64,000 bases of DNA, from contig OZ253586.1 in assembly GCA_965263155.1 (NCBI GenBank), positions 1,984,001 through 2,048,000 on the forward strand. The letters run 5' to 3'. The stretch is from JAAXIE01 sp965263155 (GTDB lineage Bacteria > Chloroflexota > Dehalococcoidia > Lucifugimonadales > JAAXIE01). Positions 16,391 through 24,773 of this stretch are shown one piece after another. Within the stretch, counting starts at the first letter, position 1. Each line of letters opens with the position of its first letter. The position numbers were made by a program, and so were the translations under genes. The notes under the pieces were generated by a model. The model had not been told where the DNA came from and ran no database searches. It worked only from the letters and a program-made list of their open reading frames with translations.

Positions 16391-17748
16391 GGCTGCCCGG
16401 CTGGCCCAAGCCAGGGTCCAACGGACAGCCTTCCGCCTCAAACGGGGTACGGACAAGACGACACACCCTCGGCGCCCGCCCGCTAAGGGCATTCTCATAC
16501 CCCCAGTTCCGGCTGCTGTGGGCGGCTTCACTGATATCCTTCATTTCTTTCTTCATGATCCTCATCGCCCGCGGATGGCTGATTCTGCAACTCACCGACT
16601 CTCCCTTTCAGGTGACCGCAGTCAACGCCATCTCCATGCTTCCGATGATGCTGTTCTCCGGCTGGGGCGGGGTCATAGCGGACCGGTTCAACAGACGCAC
16701 CGTGTTGGTGGCGGGGGAGACGTTCAACTTCCTCGTTATTGGTGTGCATACCGTACTACTGTTTGCCGATGTGATTGAAGTCTGGCAGGTGTACGCACTA
16801 GCGCTGGCCAACGGTGCTGTGTTCGCCTTCTACCACCCAGCCCGGAACGCCATGGTGCCTAACGTCGTACGGCCACGGGACATCGCCAGCGCGGTTTCCC
16901 TGTTTACCACGATCTTCAGCGGCTCCCAACTCATCGGCCCAGCGCTGGCCGGATATGTTATCGAGTGGTGGGGCATGAGCATGACCTTTCTGATTGCCAC
17001 GCTTTTCGTGGTCCCCGCAGGTGTCATGGCGCTATGGCTGCCCGGTTCGGACAGCAATCAGCGGCAAGTCCGCCAGAGTACGTGGAAGTCGATCATGGAG
17101 GGGATGGACTACATCCGTGTGAGGCCGTTGCTCATGGGGTTGACGCTGTTGGGGCTGGTGGGCACCGTTTTCGCCCTGCCCTATAACTCCATCCTGCCGG
17201 TGTTCGCTGACGACATTCTGCATGCCGGGGCCGATGGCTTGGGACTCTTAGGGGCAGGGGCCGGAGTTGGTGGGCTACTTGGCGCCTTCACCGTCGCCTT
17301 CTTCAGCGGGTACCGGCAACTGAAGTTCCTTCTCATCGGAGGCGGGGTGACGCTGGGCCTGATGATCCTGCTCTTTTCCCTCTCCGAGATGTTCTTGCTG
17401 TCGCTGGCCTTGGTGACTGTCGTTGGGTTCTCTATGACCCTGTTCCTGACCAGCAACATGGCAATGCTGCAGTTGGCGTCTCCCGACTACATACGGGGGC
17501 GGGTGATCGGCATACGCCTCATCATCATGGGAATGGGCCCCATTGGTATGCTATTGCTGGGCGCGGGCGCGGAACTGTTCGCTCCGTCGTACAGCCTAGC
17601 CCTGTTTGGAGCGCTGACCATGGCCCTCATCCTGCTGGTGGTGGCGGGTATACCGGCCCTGCGACAAGCGGAGAATTTCGTACACCAAGACGCGCCTCAG
17701 ACGCACCAAACCGCCCCCGTGGAGGCGGTGGAAGGGGATGGCGGCTGA
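16387..17748 (+). CDS. MFS transporter, MFS_3/EntS-like exporter type
   Basis: 453 residues with about twelve membrane segments. FSYPQFRLLWAASLISF, GGVIADRFNRRTVLVAGE and NAMVPNVVRPRDIASA are landmarks of the MFS_3 branch (enterobactin and macrolide exporters). A second carrier of the same branch is at 62156. The first 30 residues are polar. It shares 4 bp with the ureohydrolase gene and 11 bp with the exonuclease gene, so all three are read from one message. Confidence 0.82.
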   Translation: MRLPGWPKPGSNGQPSASNGVRTRRHTLGARPLRAFSYPQFRLLWAASLISFISFFMILIARGWLILQLTDSPFQVTAVNAISMLPMMLFSGWGGVIADRFNRRTVLVAGETFNFLVIGVHTVLLFADVIEVWQVYALALANGAVFAFYHPARNAMVPNVVRPRDIASAVSLFTTIFSGSQLIGPALAGYVIEWWGMSMTFLIATLFVVPAGVMALWLPGSDSNQRQVRQSTWKSIMEGMDYIRVRPLLMGLTLLGLVGTVFALPYNSILPVFADDILHAGADGLGLLGAGAGVGGLLGAFTVAFFSGYRQLKFLLIGGGVTLGLMILLFSLSEMFLLSLALVTVVGFSMTLFLTSNMAMLQLASPDYIRGRVIGIRLIIMGMGPIGMLLLGAGAELFAPSYSLALFGALTMALILLVVAGIPALRQAENFVHQDAPQTHQTAPVEAVEGDGG

Positions 17749-18625
17749 CGTGCGTCTCTATCTGGTAGACGGGACCTACGAGCTGTTCCGTGCCTACTTT
17801 GCGATGCCGTCAGCCCACGCGCCCAACGGCCAACCAACAGGAGCAGTCCGCGGGCTGATGCAGACGCTCCTCTCTCTGCTGCGGCGCGATCAGCCCTCTC
17901 ATATCGCCTGCGCTTTCGACCACGTCATCGAGTCGTTCCGCAACCGGCTGTTCGCTGGTTACAAGACCGGCGAGGGCACGCCACAGGAGCTTCTGGAGCA
18001 GTTTGAGTTAGCCGAGCGGGCTGTCGAGTGCCTTGGCATCGCCGTCTGGCCCATGACCGAGTTCGAGGCCGACGACGCCTTGGCGGCGGCAGCAACCCGC
18101 TGGGCAGATGCGCCCGGGATGGAGCAGGTCATCATCTGCTCGCCGGACAAGGATTTGACGCAAGTCGTGCGAGGTTCGCAGGTGGTCTGCTTGGACCGCC
18201 GACGGAACCAGACCATGGACGAGGAGGGGGTAGTCGCCAAGTTCGGCGTCTCGCCCGTCTCCATCCCTGACTACCTGGCCCTAGTAGGCGACTCGGCCGA
18301 CGGCATACCCGGCATCCCACGCTGGGGCGCTAAGAGCACGGCGCAGGTGCTCGCCTACTACAGCCACCTAGAGTCCATCCCCGCCGATTCCTCAAACTGG
18401 AAAGTAGACCTGCGAGGCGCCCCTGCCTTGGCTGTCAGCTTGGCGGAAAGGCGCGAAGAAGCCGCTCTCTACAAGGAGTTGGCTACCCTGCGTCTAGACA
18501 CACCGCTGCCACACAACCTGGAAGACTTGGAGTGGCAGGGCGTACCCCGCGAGCAGTACGTGGAGTTCTGCGAGGAGATGGGGTTGCGGAATCTGGCGGG
18601 TATGCCGCACAAGTGGGTGGAGTAA
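17738..18625 (+). CDS. Stand-alone 5'-3' exonuclease / flap nuclease (Pol I N-domain-like)
   Basis: 295 residues, equal to the 5'-nuclease domain of DNA polymerase I without the polymerase. Acidic metal-binding residues are in YLVDGTYELFRAYF, EFEADDALAAAA and SPDKDLTQVV; the helix-hairpin-helix region is GDSADGIPGIPRWGAKSTAQ. Such proteins remove RNA primers and flaps. It begins inside the 3' end of the MFS gene (11 bp overlap), an odd partner for a nuclease. It ends 265 bp before the convergent LLM gene, with an 18-bp inverted repeat in between. Confidence 0.88.
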   Translation: MAADVRLYLVDGTYELFRAYFAMPSAHAPNGQPTGAVRGLMQTLLSLLRRDQPSHIACAFDHVIESFRNRLFAGYKTGEGTPQELLEQFELAERAVECLGIAVWPMTEFEADDALAAAATRWADAPGMEQVIICSPDKDLTQVVRGSQVVCLDRRRNQTMDEEGVVAKFGVSPVSIPDYLALVGDSADGIPGIPRWGAKSTAQVLAYYSHLESIPADSSNWKVDLRGAPALAVSLAERREEAALYKELATLRLDTPLPHNLEDLEWQGVPREQYVEFCEEMGLRNLAGMPHKWVE

Positions 18626-18812
18626 GGGGGAAAGCGCGGTGAACCGCCTCACTGGCGAGTAGGCGATATTGCTGCCCGGTTCTCGCTCTAGTAGTTGCGT
18701 TGCCACAAGGGACGACCGACCGTGCCTCGAGCTAGGTTGAAGTGATTGGCAGACACAGTCTTGAACGCGCCAACCAGGCGCCCCAACGTCTTGCGGACGG
18801 TTCCGGCATCTG

Positions 18813-18850
18813 AACCCGTAGGGGCGATTCGGGAATCGCCCCTACGGGTT
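18813..18850. repeat. Perfect 18-bp inverted repeat (38-bp hairpin) between convergent genes
   Basis: AACCCGTAGGGGCGATTC (18813-18830), two G, then the exact complement. The GTAGGGGCGATTC...GAATCGCCCCTAC wording is, as far as I recall, a widespread mobile or REP-like intergenic hairpin in Chloroflexota and other environmental bacteria. It lies between the 3' ends of two convergent genes and could end transcription from both sides, though it has no T-run. Confidence 0.8.
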
Positions 18851-18889
18851 GGAAGGCGCGACAGTCCGCTGACCACCCCACTCCAGAGC

Positions 18890-20086
18890 CTAATCGTTGG
18901 CTAGGGCGGGCTCCTTTACTTGGGCCTTGAAGTGGGGCATGACCTCGGAGCCGAACCATTCGAGTTGCTCTAGGATGATGCGCTGGCTGGAGCCTATGAC
19001 AGAGCCTACGTTCACCTGTTCCAGGCCGGGGTACTTGGCTTGGACAGCCAGCAGCTTTTCTTTCACCAACCCAGGGGGGCCTACGAGCCACTGGCCGCTC
19101 TCCACGGCTTGCTCGATGGTGGGCAGGCCAGCGGAGCGGGCACGCTTGGGGTCGCCGAGGGCATCGATTTGCTCAGGGGTAAGGCCGCGCACGAAGCCTA
19201 GAGGCCCGAACATCTTCATGTTCTCCTCGAAGATGGGACGCGCCTCCTCAATGGCCTTGGCTTCGGAGTCGGCTAGGTGGATGGTGAAACCGATGCACAA
19301 ATCGCCTCCCAACTCGGTCTCACGGCCAGCGTTGGCCAAGGTGTCGCGCCAAGCCTCTATCACGCGGTCGGTGGCACCGCCGGCGGCTGCGCCACCGCCG
19401 ATGAGGCCCTTGATGCCCATTTTGACCATGAACTCAAGGGCGCGCTGGCTGGCGGATACGACGGGTTGCCAGCACTCAACGGGCAGGGTACGCGGGCGGG
19501 GGACCAGTGTGATTTCTTTAAGTTGGTAGCCACGGTAGGGCACTTGGGGTGGTATCTGGTAGTGCTTGCCGTTGTGGGAGAAGGAGGGCTCGTTGAAGGC
19601 CTTCATCATTACCTCCACCTGCTCCTCGAACAGCTCGCGGTTGGCGTCTTGGTCGATGATGGGGTTGCCGAAGCTCTCTACTTCGCGGCTGTGGTAGCCA
19701 CGACCCACGCCGAAAATCACCCGGCCGCCAGTAAGGATGTCAGCAGTGGCGAAGTCCTCTGCCAGACGGAGCGGGTGCCACATGGGCGCGATGTTAAACC
19801 CACAGCCCAGCTTGATGCGCTCCGTGAGGTGGGCGAGGTGGACGTTGTACATCAGCAGGTTGGGGATGCATTCGTAGCCTTCCCGCTGGAAGTGGTGTTC
19901 GGCCATCCAGAACGTATCGTAGCCCAGCCGGTCCATGGTCTGAGCGATGGCTAGGCCCTTGTCGAAAACTCCTGCCAGACGCTCATCAGAGAGCCAGCGA
20001 CCGTTGACAGGTGTGGCGTCGAGTCCTATATCATCGCCGAAATCGACATGGCCAGCGAACAAGCTGCCAAAGCTAGTAATCATCAT
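18890..20086 (-). CDS. LLM-class flavin-dependent oxidoreductase (luciferase-like), large type
   Basis: 398 residues. The bacterial-luciferase-like barrel is seen in GYDTFWMAEHHFQREGYECI, KLGCGFNIAPMWHPLRLAED, TGGRVIFGVGRGYHSREVE and the C-terminal GPPGLVKEKL. The AEHHF motif (flavin or substrate side) is intact. These enzymes use FMN or F420 to oxidise diverse organic molecules and are strongly expanded in SAR202 bacteria. The ATG at 20086 is followed by a second ATG and preceded by GGGAGATGA. Two other LLM genes (32289 and 39214) belong to different subgroups. Confidence 0.88.
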   Translation of the reverse strand: MMITSFGSLFAGHVDFGDDIGLDATPVNGRWLSDERLAGVFDKGLAIAQTMDRLGYDTFWMAEHHFQREGYECIPNLLMYNVHLAHLTERIKLGCGFNIAPMWHPLRLAEDFATADILTGGRVIFGVGRGYHSREVESFGNPIIDQDANRELFEEQVEVMMKAFNEPSFSHNGKHYQIPPQVPYRGYQLKEITLVPRPRTLPVECWQPVVSASQRALEFMVKMGIKGLIGGGAAAGGATDRVIEAWRDTLANAGRETELGGDLCIGFTIHLADSEAKAIEEARPIFEENMKMFGPLGFVRGLTPEQIDALGDPKRARSAGLPTIEQAVESGQWLVGPPGLVKEKLLAVQAKYPGLEQVNVGSVIGSSQRIILEQLEWFGSEVMPHFKAQVKEPALAND

Positions 20087-20550
20087 TCATCTCCCGTGAA
20101 AGAGTGCGCGTAGCCGCCTCATTGTAGCCCAAGCTTTCTACCACTGGCTAGGATGGAGTGTCCTGCGTGACTGGTCAGAGTCCGTGCGGTGGCTTGAGTG
20201 CTAGCCCGGACCAATGAATTTTCGGTCCATTTCGGTCCATTTCGGGTCATCCAGCTTTGGCTGAGGCTGAGACGATAGCGGCGGGCAAGACCGAGCGCTG
20301 ACGACGGGTAAGGGAACGGCCTCTGGTGCATTCCGGTTTGGTCTCCTTTGGTGTGCGATGGCTGAGTACGGGCCGGTAATTGAGGTATCTGGATACGCGC
20401 AGAGTGCGACACGGCTTCGTAGCTGGGAACGCACACTATGGCGCAACGGGGCGCTTTTCCGGCCGTCCGGGAGTCCTGGACATATTTTCTTGTTTCCGGG
20501 AGGGGCAAGCCTCTTTGCACAGATTTCACACTGTTCGTAGCTGGCGCGAA

Positions 20551-20584
20551 TTTTTTCGTAGCTAATTTCTGTGAAATTTCTGCA
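20551..20584 (-). repeat. Short bipartite dispersed repeat, copy IV (diverged)
   Basis: On the minus strand CAGAAATT is present twice (TGCAGAAATTTCACAGAAAT) and is followed by AGCTACGAAAAAA. It has the same order of parts as copies I-III: a doubled word around AAAT, then AG(C/A)TAC(G/A)AAA. Confidence 0.4.
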
Positions 20585-20680
20585 ATCGCCAGCTCCGAAA
20601 CGGCTACGATTTTGCTGTGACATAGTTCCCAACGTACGGGCGTGTTTACGTCCTCCAAGGATGGCCTCCGAAAAGATAAG

Positions 20681-20712
20681 CCGGGGGTGACCTGTGAGGG
20701 GTCAGTCCCCGG
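20681..20712. repeat. REP-like double-stem hairpin with GGGGTCAGTCCCC
   Basis: CCGGGG (20681-20686) pairs with CCCCGG (20707-20712), and inside it TGACC (20688-20692) pairs with GGTCA (20700-20704). The 13-bp core at 20698-20710 is the complement of the cores at 12013-12025 and 63464-63476. Here no T-run follows, so it looks like a repeat rather than a terminator. Confidence 0.55.
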
Positions 20713-20867
20713 CGTACGTTGAGGTTAGAGGGGAGACGGACACAGTGTCAACGAGTGGATGTCATGGGGCCGGTGGGGCGACGCTTACAGGTGAGGGTGC
20801 TATTCTCATAGGGCTAAGGGAGCAACTCACGTTGGAGGTCTGGGCCATCAGCGAACCAGCAGCAGGC

Positions 20868-21659
20868 ATGCCCCAACGGAAACAGGCATCGCTGACACGA
20901 AAGCAGTTCGGCGACAGGGCCAAGGCTTACGCCTCCAGCGCTCTCCACAGTCGGGACGAGAGCCTAGACATGATGGAGCGTATGGCAAGAGACCATCTCG
21001 GGGGAGGCGTGGCTCGAGGCAACATCGTGGACGTGGGGTGTGGGGCTGGATTCACGGCAGCGGCGATGAGTGCACTGGCGAGTCTAGTGCTGGCCACGGA
21101 CCTGACGCCGGAGATGGTGGAGCAGGCGCACCGAGTGGGACGCGAGCGAAATGCCACCGGCATGACGGCAGCCATCGCAGCGGCGGCGGCGCTGCCAGTG
21201 CGCAGTGGGTCGGTGGACCTGCTGACGTGTCGTTACGCATTCCACCACATGGTTGATGCGGAGCGGGTGCTGGGCGAGTTCCGGAGGGTGATGACCGACG
21301 ATGGCAGCTTCCTACTGGCGGATACGGTGGCCACGGAAGACCCCGTGGTGTACGAGTGGATGGACAAAGTCGAGCGCCTGCGGGACCCCAGCCACCACTT
21401 GAACAGGTCTCCGAGCGAACTGCTGGCCCTCATTGAGGGGTGCGGCTTCCGGGTGACGGACAAAGGAACATCGCGGGTGCATCTGGACTTGGAAAGCTGG
21501 ACTCAGCGTTCTGCAACGCCCCCAGCCGAGGTCGCGCAATTGCAAGCGATGTTAGCCGAGGCTGGGGCCAATGTCGTGGAGGCCTTCGAAATCGTGCGGG
21601 GTGACCGCGAGACCCGCTTCTCTTGGCCCGTCTTGGTGATCCAGGCAGTCAGAGCCTGA
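20868..21659 (+). CDS. Class I SAM-dependent methyltransferase (UbiE/methyltransf_11 type)
   Basis: 263 residues from the ATG at 20868. Motif I is IVDVGCGAGFTAAAM, the acidic residue after strand 2 is in VLATDLTPEMVEQA, and the DLLTCRYAFHHMVDAERVL segment is typical of methyltransf_11. The opening (RKQFGDRAKAYASS) matches the usual start of UbiE-like enzymes, so the frame's 58 extra upstream residues, which cross the hairpin at 20698, are discarded. The methyl acceptor is unknown. It converges with the amidohydrolase gene. Confidence 0.82.
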   Translation: MPQRKQASLTRKQFGDRAKAYASSALHSRDESLDMMERMARDHLGGGVARGNIVDVGCGAGFTAAAMSALASLVLATDLTPEMVEQAHRVGRERNATGMTAAIAAAAALPVRSGSVDLLTCRYAFHHMVDAERVLGEFRRVMTDDGSFLLADTVATEDPVVYEWMDKVERLRDPSHHLNRSPSELLALIEGCGFRVTDKGTSRVHLDLESWTQRSATPPAEVAQLQAMLAEAGANVVEAFEIVRGDRETRFSWPVLVIQAVRA

Positions 21660-21698
21660 GACCTAACGGGTAGGCGTCCACTAAGCGTCGTCCCGCCA

Positions 21699-22895
21699 CT
21701 AGGCGTCTTCTAGAAGTCGTCCATCGGAGGCGACTACGCGTCCTCCCTTAATTACCCACAGGCGGCGGGATTGGTTTACCACCGCCTCGTGGGCTGTCGG
21801 GGCCTCCAGCACCATCAGGTCGGCCCGCTTGCCCACTGCCACACCATGCTCGTTTTCGAACCCCAAGGAGCGAGCTGCGCCCAAGGTACCCATCTCTAAA
21901 ACGGCGTCAAGGTCGGCATTGGTGTTGAACGGGGTGAGACGGGCCGTGAAGGCGGCAAGCAACAGCATGTCGCCGTTGCCGTGGGGCTGCCAAGTATCCT
22001 GGATGTTGTCGGACATGTAGCTCACGTTGACCCCAGCCTGTCGCGGCAGGGCGACGCGTTCGCGCATACTGAAGTACGGTGTCACGCAAATGCTGACTCC
22101 AGCTTGGGCGCAGAGCTCGATCGCTTGCTTGTGCTCATCCTCTGGGACGTGTCCCAATGCAAAGCAGTGGCTGGCCATGACCTTTCCCTGCATCCCGTCG
22201 GCGATGGTCTTCTCGGCGATGTAAGGAAGGGCGAATGGACGGGCCGCCCGCACTTGGTCGGTGTGGAAATCGATGCCCAAGCCAAACTCGTTGGCCAAGG
22301 CGAATACCCGGTCCACATGGGCGTTCCCGTCCTCGTCAGCCTCGGGCACACCACCCACGAGGTCGGCACCCATCAGCAGGGCTCGCCGTAGCAGAGGCTC
22401 CGAATAGGGCTCTCCCTCGAACCCACGAATGGCGTAGGGGCTCACTTGGATATCGATCAGGCCTCGGAGTTCCTCCTTGGCGGCCAGAACACCCTCCATG
22501 TCCACCAAGCCGACCACTTCGTCGATATCGACGTGGGTGCGAAGGGTTGTAGTGCCGTGGGCAGCGCACATGCGGGCCAAACGAACTGCCCGCTGCCGCA
22601 CGTCGTCGACCGTGAAGTTCCGCTTCACCTTGTCCGACTCGACTACCGAGGTGAGGCGCGGTGTTGCCTGCATCTCGCGTTGGGACCAGTCGTATCGGTC
22701 GAGGACAAGGGCTTTGTCCAAATGGGTATGGGCGTCGACGAATCCGGCGGACACCAGGTTGCCGGCGGCGTCGATCTCCTGGTCGCCTTGGCCTTCGACG
22801 CGTGGGTCGACGGCTGTGATGCGGCCAGCGTCGATGCCGATGTCACGGGTGCCGGAGATGCCGGCGATGGAGGCATTTCTTATGACAAGTTGCAT
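21699..22895 (-). CDS. Cytosine-deaminase-like amidohydrolase, paralogue B
   Basis: 398 residues. The metal site is seen as H56 and H58 in VDAHTHLDK, then DFHTDQ, ASHCFALG and SDNIQD (final Asp). The HTHLDK form, with a Lys after the Asp, is typical of the cytosine deaminase / AtzC-type branch, which removes amino groups from pyrimidine- or triazine-like rings. By eye it is about three-quarters identical, at the same length, to the gene immediately upstream (22953-24149), so this is a tandem duplication. The intergenic gap is 57 bp. Third gene of a minus-strand operon that starts with the selenoprotein gene. Confidence 0.85.
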   Translation of the reverse strand: MQLVIRNASIAGISGTRDIGIDAGRITAVDPRVEGQGDQEIDAAGNLVSAGFVDAHTHLDKALVLDRYDWSQREMQATPRLTSVVESDKVKRNFTVDDVRQRAVRLARMCAAHGTTTLRTHVDIDEVVGLVDMEGVLAAKEELRGLIDIQVSPYAIRGFEGEPYSEPLLRRALLMGADLVGGVPEADEDGNAHVDRVFALANEFGLGIDFHTDQVRAARPFALPYIAEKTIADGMQGKVMASHCFALGHVPEDEHKQAIELCAQAGVSICVTPYFSMRERVALPRQAGVNVSYMSDNIQDTWQPHGNGDMLLLAAFTARLTPFNTNADLDAVLEMGTLGAARSLGFENEHGVAVGKRADLMVLEAPTAHEAVVNQSRRLWVIKGGRVVASDGRLLEDA

Positions 22896-22952
22896 CTCTT
22901 TACTCCCTGATGGAATGGTGGTAAGGGCTAGACAGGCTGAGGGACTTGTGGA

Positions 22953-24149
22953 CTAGACGCCTTCCACCAGCCTGCCGTCGGCGGCCACGATACGACCAGC
23001 CTTGATTACCCATAGTCGACGGGCCTGATAGAGCACCGCCTCGTGGGCCGATGGGGCGTCCAGCACCATCAGGTCGGCACGCCTCCTCACGGCCACGCCT
23101 ACCTCGTCGGCAAAACCCAGCGAGCGCGCCGCGCCCAGCGTGCCCATCTCCAAGACCGCGTCCAGTTCCTGATTGGTGTTGAAGGGAGTGAGGCGAGAGG
23201 CGAAGACGGCCAGCAGCATCATGTCACCGTTGCCGTGGGCCCGCCACGCGTCTTGGATGTTGTCGGACATATAGGTCACGTTGACCCCGGCCTGCCGCGG
23301 CAGGGCCACCCGCTCGTGCATGCACTCAAAGGGGGTGACGCAGATGTTCACGCCAGCCTGGGCGCACAGCTCGATGACCTGCTGGTGCTCGTCGGTGGAG
23401 ACGTAGCCTAGGGCGCGGCAATGGCTGGCCATCACCCGGCCCTGCATCCCGTCGGCCATGGTCTTCTCGGCAATGTAGGGGAGAGCGAAAGGCCGCGCGG
23501 CACTCACTTGGTCGGTGTGAAAGTCGATGTCTAGGCCGAACTCCTTGGCTAGGGCGAAGATCCTGTCCACATGGGCAACTGGGTCCTCGTCGGCCTCGGG
23601 CACCCCGCCGACTAGGTCTGCGCCCATCTCCAAGGCTTGGCGCAGCAGGGGCTCGGACTGGGGTTGGCCCTCGAAGCCGCGGATAGCGTAGGGGCTGATC
23701 TGGATGTCCACCAAGCCGCGGCATTCCTTCTTGGCGGCCAGCACCCCTTCCATGCCCACCAAGCCGATGATGGTGTCGATGTCGACATGAGAGCGCAGGG
23801 TGGTGGTGCCATGGGCAGCGCACATACGGGCTAGACGCACCGCCCGCTGGCGAACGTCGTCTACAGTGAAGTCGCGCTTCATCTTGTCCGACTCAGTCAT
23901 GGCGGTGATCCGGTGCGCGGCCAGCGTTTCGCGCTGGGACCAGTCGTAGCGGTCCAGGACCAAGGCCTTGTCTAGGTGTATGTGAGAATCGACGAAACCG
24001 GCGGATACCAGGTTGCCAGCGGCGTCGATCTCACGGTCAGATTGGCCTTCTACATGGGGCTCGACGGCCGTGATGCGCCCGCCATCGATGCCGATGTCAC
24101 GGGTGCCGGAAACCCCTTGAATCGATGAGTTTCTTATGACCAGTTCCAT
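22953..24149 (-). CDS. Cytosine-deaminase-like amidohydrolase, paralogue A
   Basis: 398 residues, with HIHLDK in place of HTHLDK and otherwise the same metal ligands (DFHTDQ, ASHCRALG, SDNIQD). The differences from paralogue B cluster around residues 75-90 and in the loop after CVTP (FECMHERVAL versus YFSMRERVAL), which in cytosine deaminases lie near the active site, so the substrates may differ. The gene begins 30 bp after the AhpD-family selenoprotein gene and is followed by paralogue B after 57 bp. Confidence 0.85.
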   Translation of the reverse strand: MELVIRNSSIQGVSGTRDIGIDGGRITAVEPHVEGQSDREIDAAGNLVSAGFVDSHIHLDKALVLDRYDWSQRETLAAHRITAMTESDKMKRDFTVDDVRQRAVRLARMCAAHGTTTLRSHVDIDTIIGLVGMEGVLAAKKECRGLVDIQISPYAIRGFEGQPQSEPLLRQALEMGADLVGGVPEADEDPVAHVDRIFALAKEFGLDIDFHTDQVSAARPFALPYIAEKTMADGMQGRVMASHCRALGYVSTDEHQQVIELCAQAGVNICVTPFECMHERVALPRQAGVNVTYMSDNIQDAWRAHGNGDMMLLAVFASRLTPFNTNQELDAVLEMGTLGAARSLGFADEVGVAVRRRADLMVLDAPSAHEAVLYQARRLWVIKAGRIVAADGRLVEGV

Positions 24150-24179
24150 GTGGAACCCCCTATCGGGTGTTGAGGAGGA

Positions 24180-24773
24180 TTAGGCAGGCTGTGGAACCTC
24201 TGCGGGTTCCATGCCGGCTGCATTCAGGAGCTCTCCCAGCATGGGGTAGAAGCCGTGGGGTTCCACGGCCCCGCAGCGGTTGAAGCGGCTGCGGAAGTTC
24301 TCCAAGGCGATGATGGAGGCGAGCTCCACTATCTGTGGGTTGGAGTAGTGCCGCTGGAGTTCGCGAAATAGGTCGTCGGTGACCCGTTGCGGGGTATCTG
24401 TCATGGCTTCGGAAAGCTCTAGGGCGACTTTCTCTGCGTCGGCGAACAGGTCGCTGTGGCGAAAATTCAGCAGGGCCATGATCCTGTCGTCGGAAGCGCC
24501 CTCTTTGCTAGCGCCGCTAGCATTGGTGTCAACTCAAAAGGGGCAGCCGATCTGAGAGGCCACCTTCACGTTGAGTAGTCTCCTGAACTCGGCGGACAAC
24601 TCGCCCTTGTCGATGGCGTTGCCGAGTTCCCTAGATGCGGCCATCATGCCCGGAAAGTAGGCTGCGAAGGCTGTGCTGTTCAGCACCGTGCCGTAGGTTT
24701 CCTGCTGTTCCTGTAGGTACCGACGTGCCTCTTCGGGGACGTCTTGTTCTCCAAGGAGTCGTACTCTAGCCAT
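24180..24773 (-). CDS. AhpD/carboxymuconolactone-decarboxylase family selenoprotein (in-frame UGA = Sec)
   Basis: Read through an in-frame TGA at 24534-24536, this is one 197-residue protein. The first part (79 residues, MARVRLLGEQ...) ends in QIGCPF; after the TGA the same frame continues VDTNASGASKEGASDDRI and then ALLNFRHSDLFADAEKVALE. This is the normal flow of the AhpD/CMD family, whose redox motif is GCxxC; the TGA stands exactly at the second Cys, giving C77-P-F-U80. The His that often follows (CxxxH) is Asn here. A 7-bp stem with a GGC loop begins 12 nt after the TGA (see 24506-24522). TGA is an ordinary stop in other genes of this window, so the code is standard. The ATG has GGAGGGTGATGT in front. 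Likely a peroxidase or disulfide-reductase-type enzyme, first gene of an operon with two amidohydrolases. Confidence 0.85.
24506..24522 (-). promoter_or_regulatory. Bacterial SECIS hairpin
   Basis: On the minus strand TGCTAGCGGCGCTAGCA forms a perfect 7-bp stem with a GGC loop. The loop starts 18 nt after the UGA (24534-24536). Known bacterial SECIS elements have a small apical loop with G in the first two positions, placed about 16-37 nt after the UGA, and bind SelB; all these features are met. Confidence 0.75.

Larger units (their letters stand above)
20087..20867. other. 781-bp gap with short repeats and a REP-like hairpin
   Basis: TTCGTAGCT occurs three times (20408, 20534 and 20556 regions). 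GGTCCATTTC occurs as two direct copies near 20221-20245. Bipartite repeat copy IV is at 20551-20584 and a double-stem hairpin at 20681-20712. The open frames crossing it on both strands carry only these repeats and no family signal, so no gene is called. Confidence 0.55.

Noticed and set aside
20119..20658. 179- and 143-codon overlapping minus-strand frames
   Set aside because: Both are made of the AGCTACGAA-type short repeats and have no ribosome site or recognisable domain.
24534..24536. Frameshift or plain nonsense mutation splitting the AhpD-family gene
   Set aside because: Both halves are in the same frame, so there is no frameshift; the stop is TGA exactly at a redox Cys with a SECIS-like hairpin after it, which a random nonsense change would not give.
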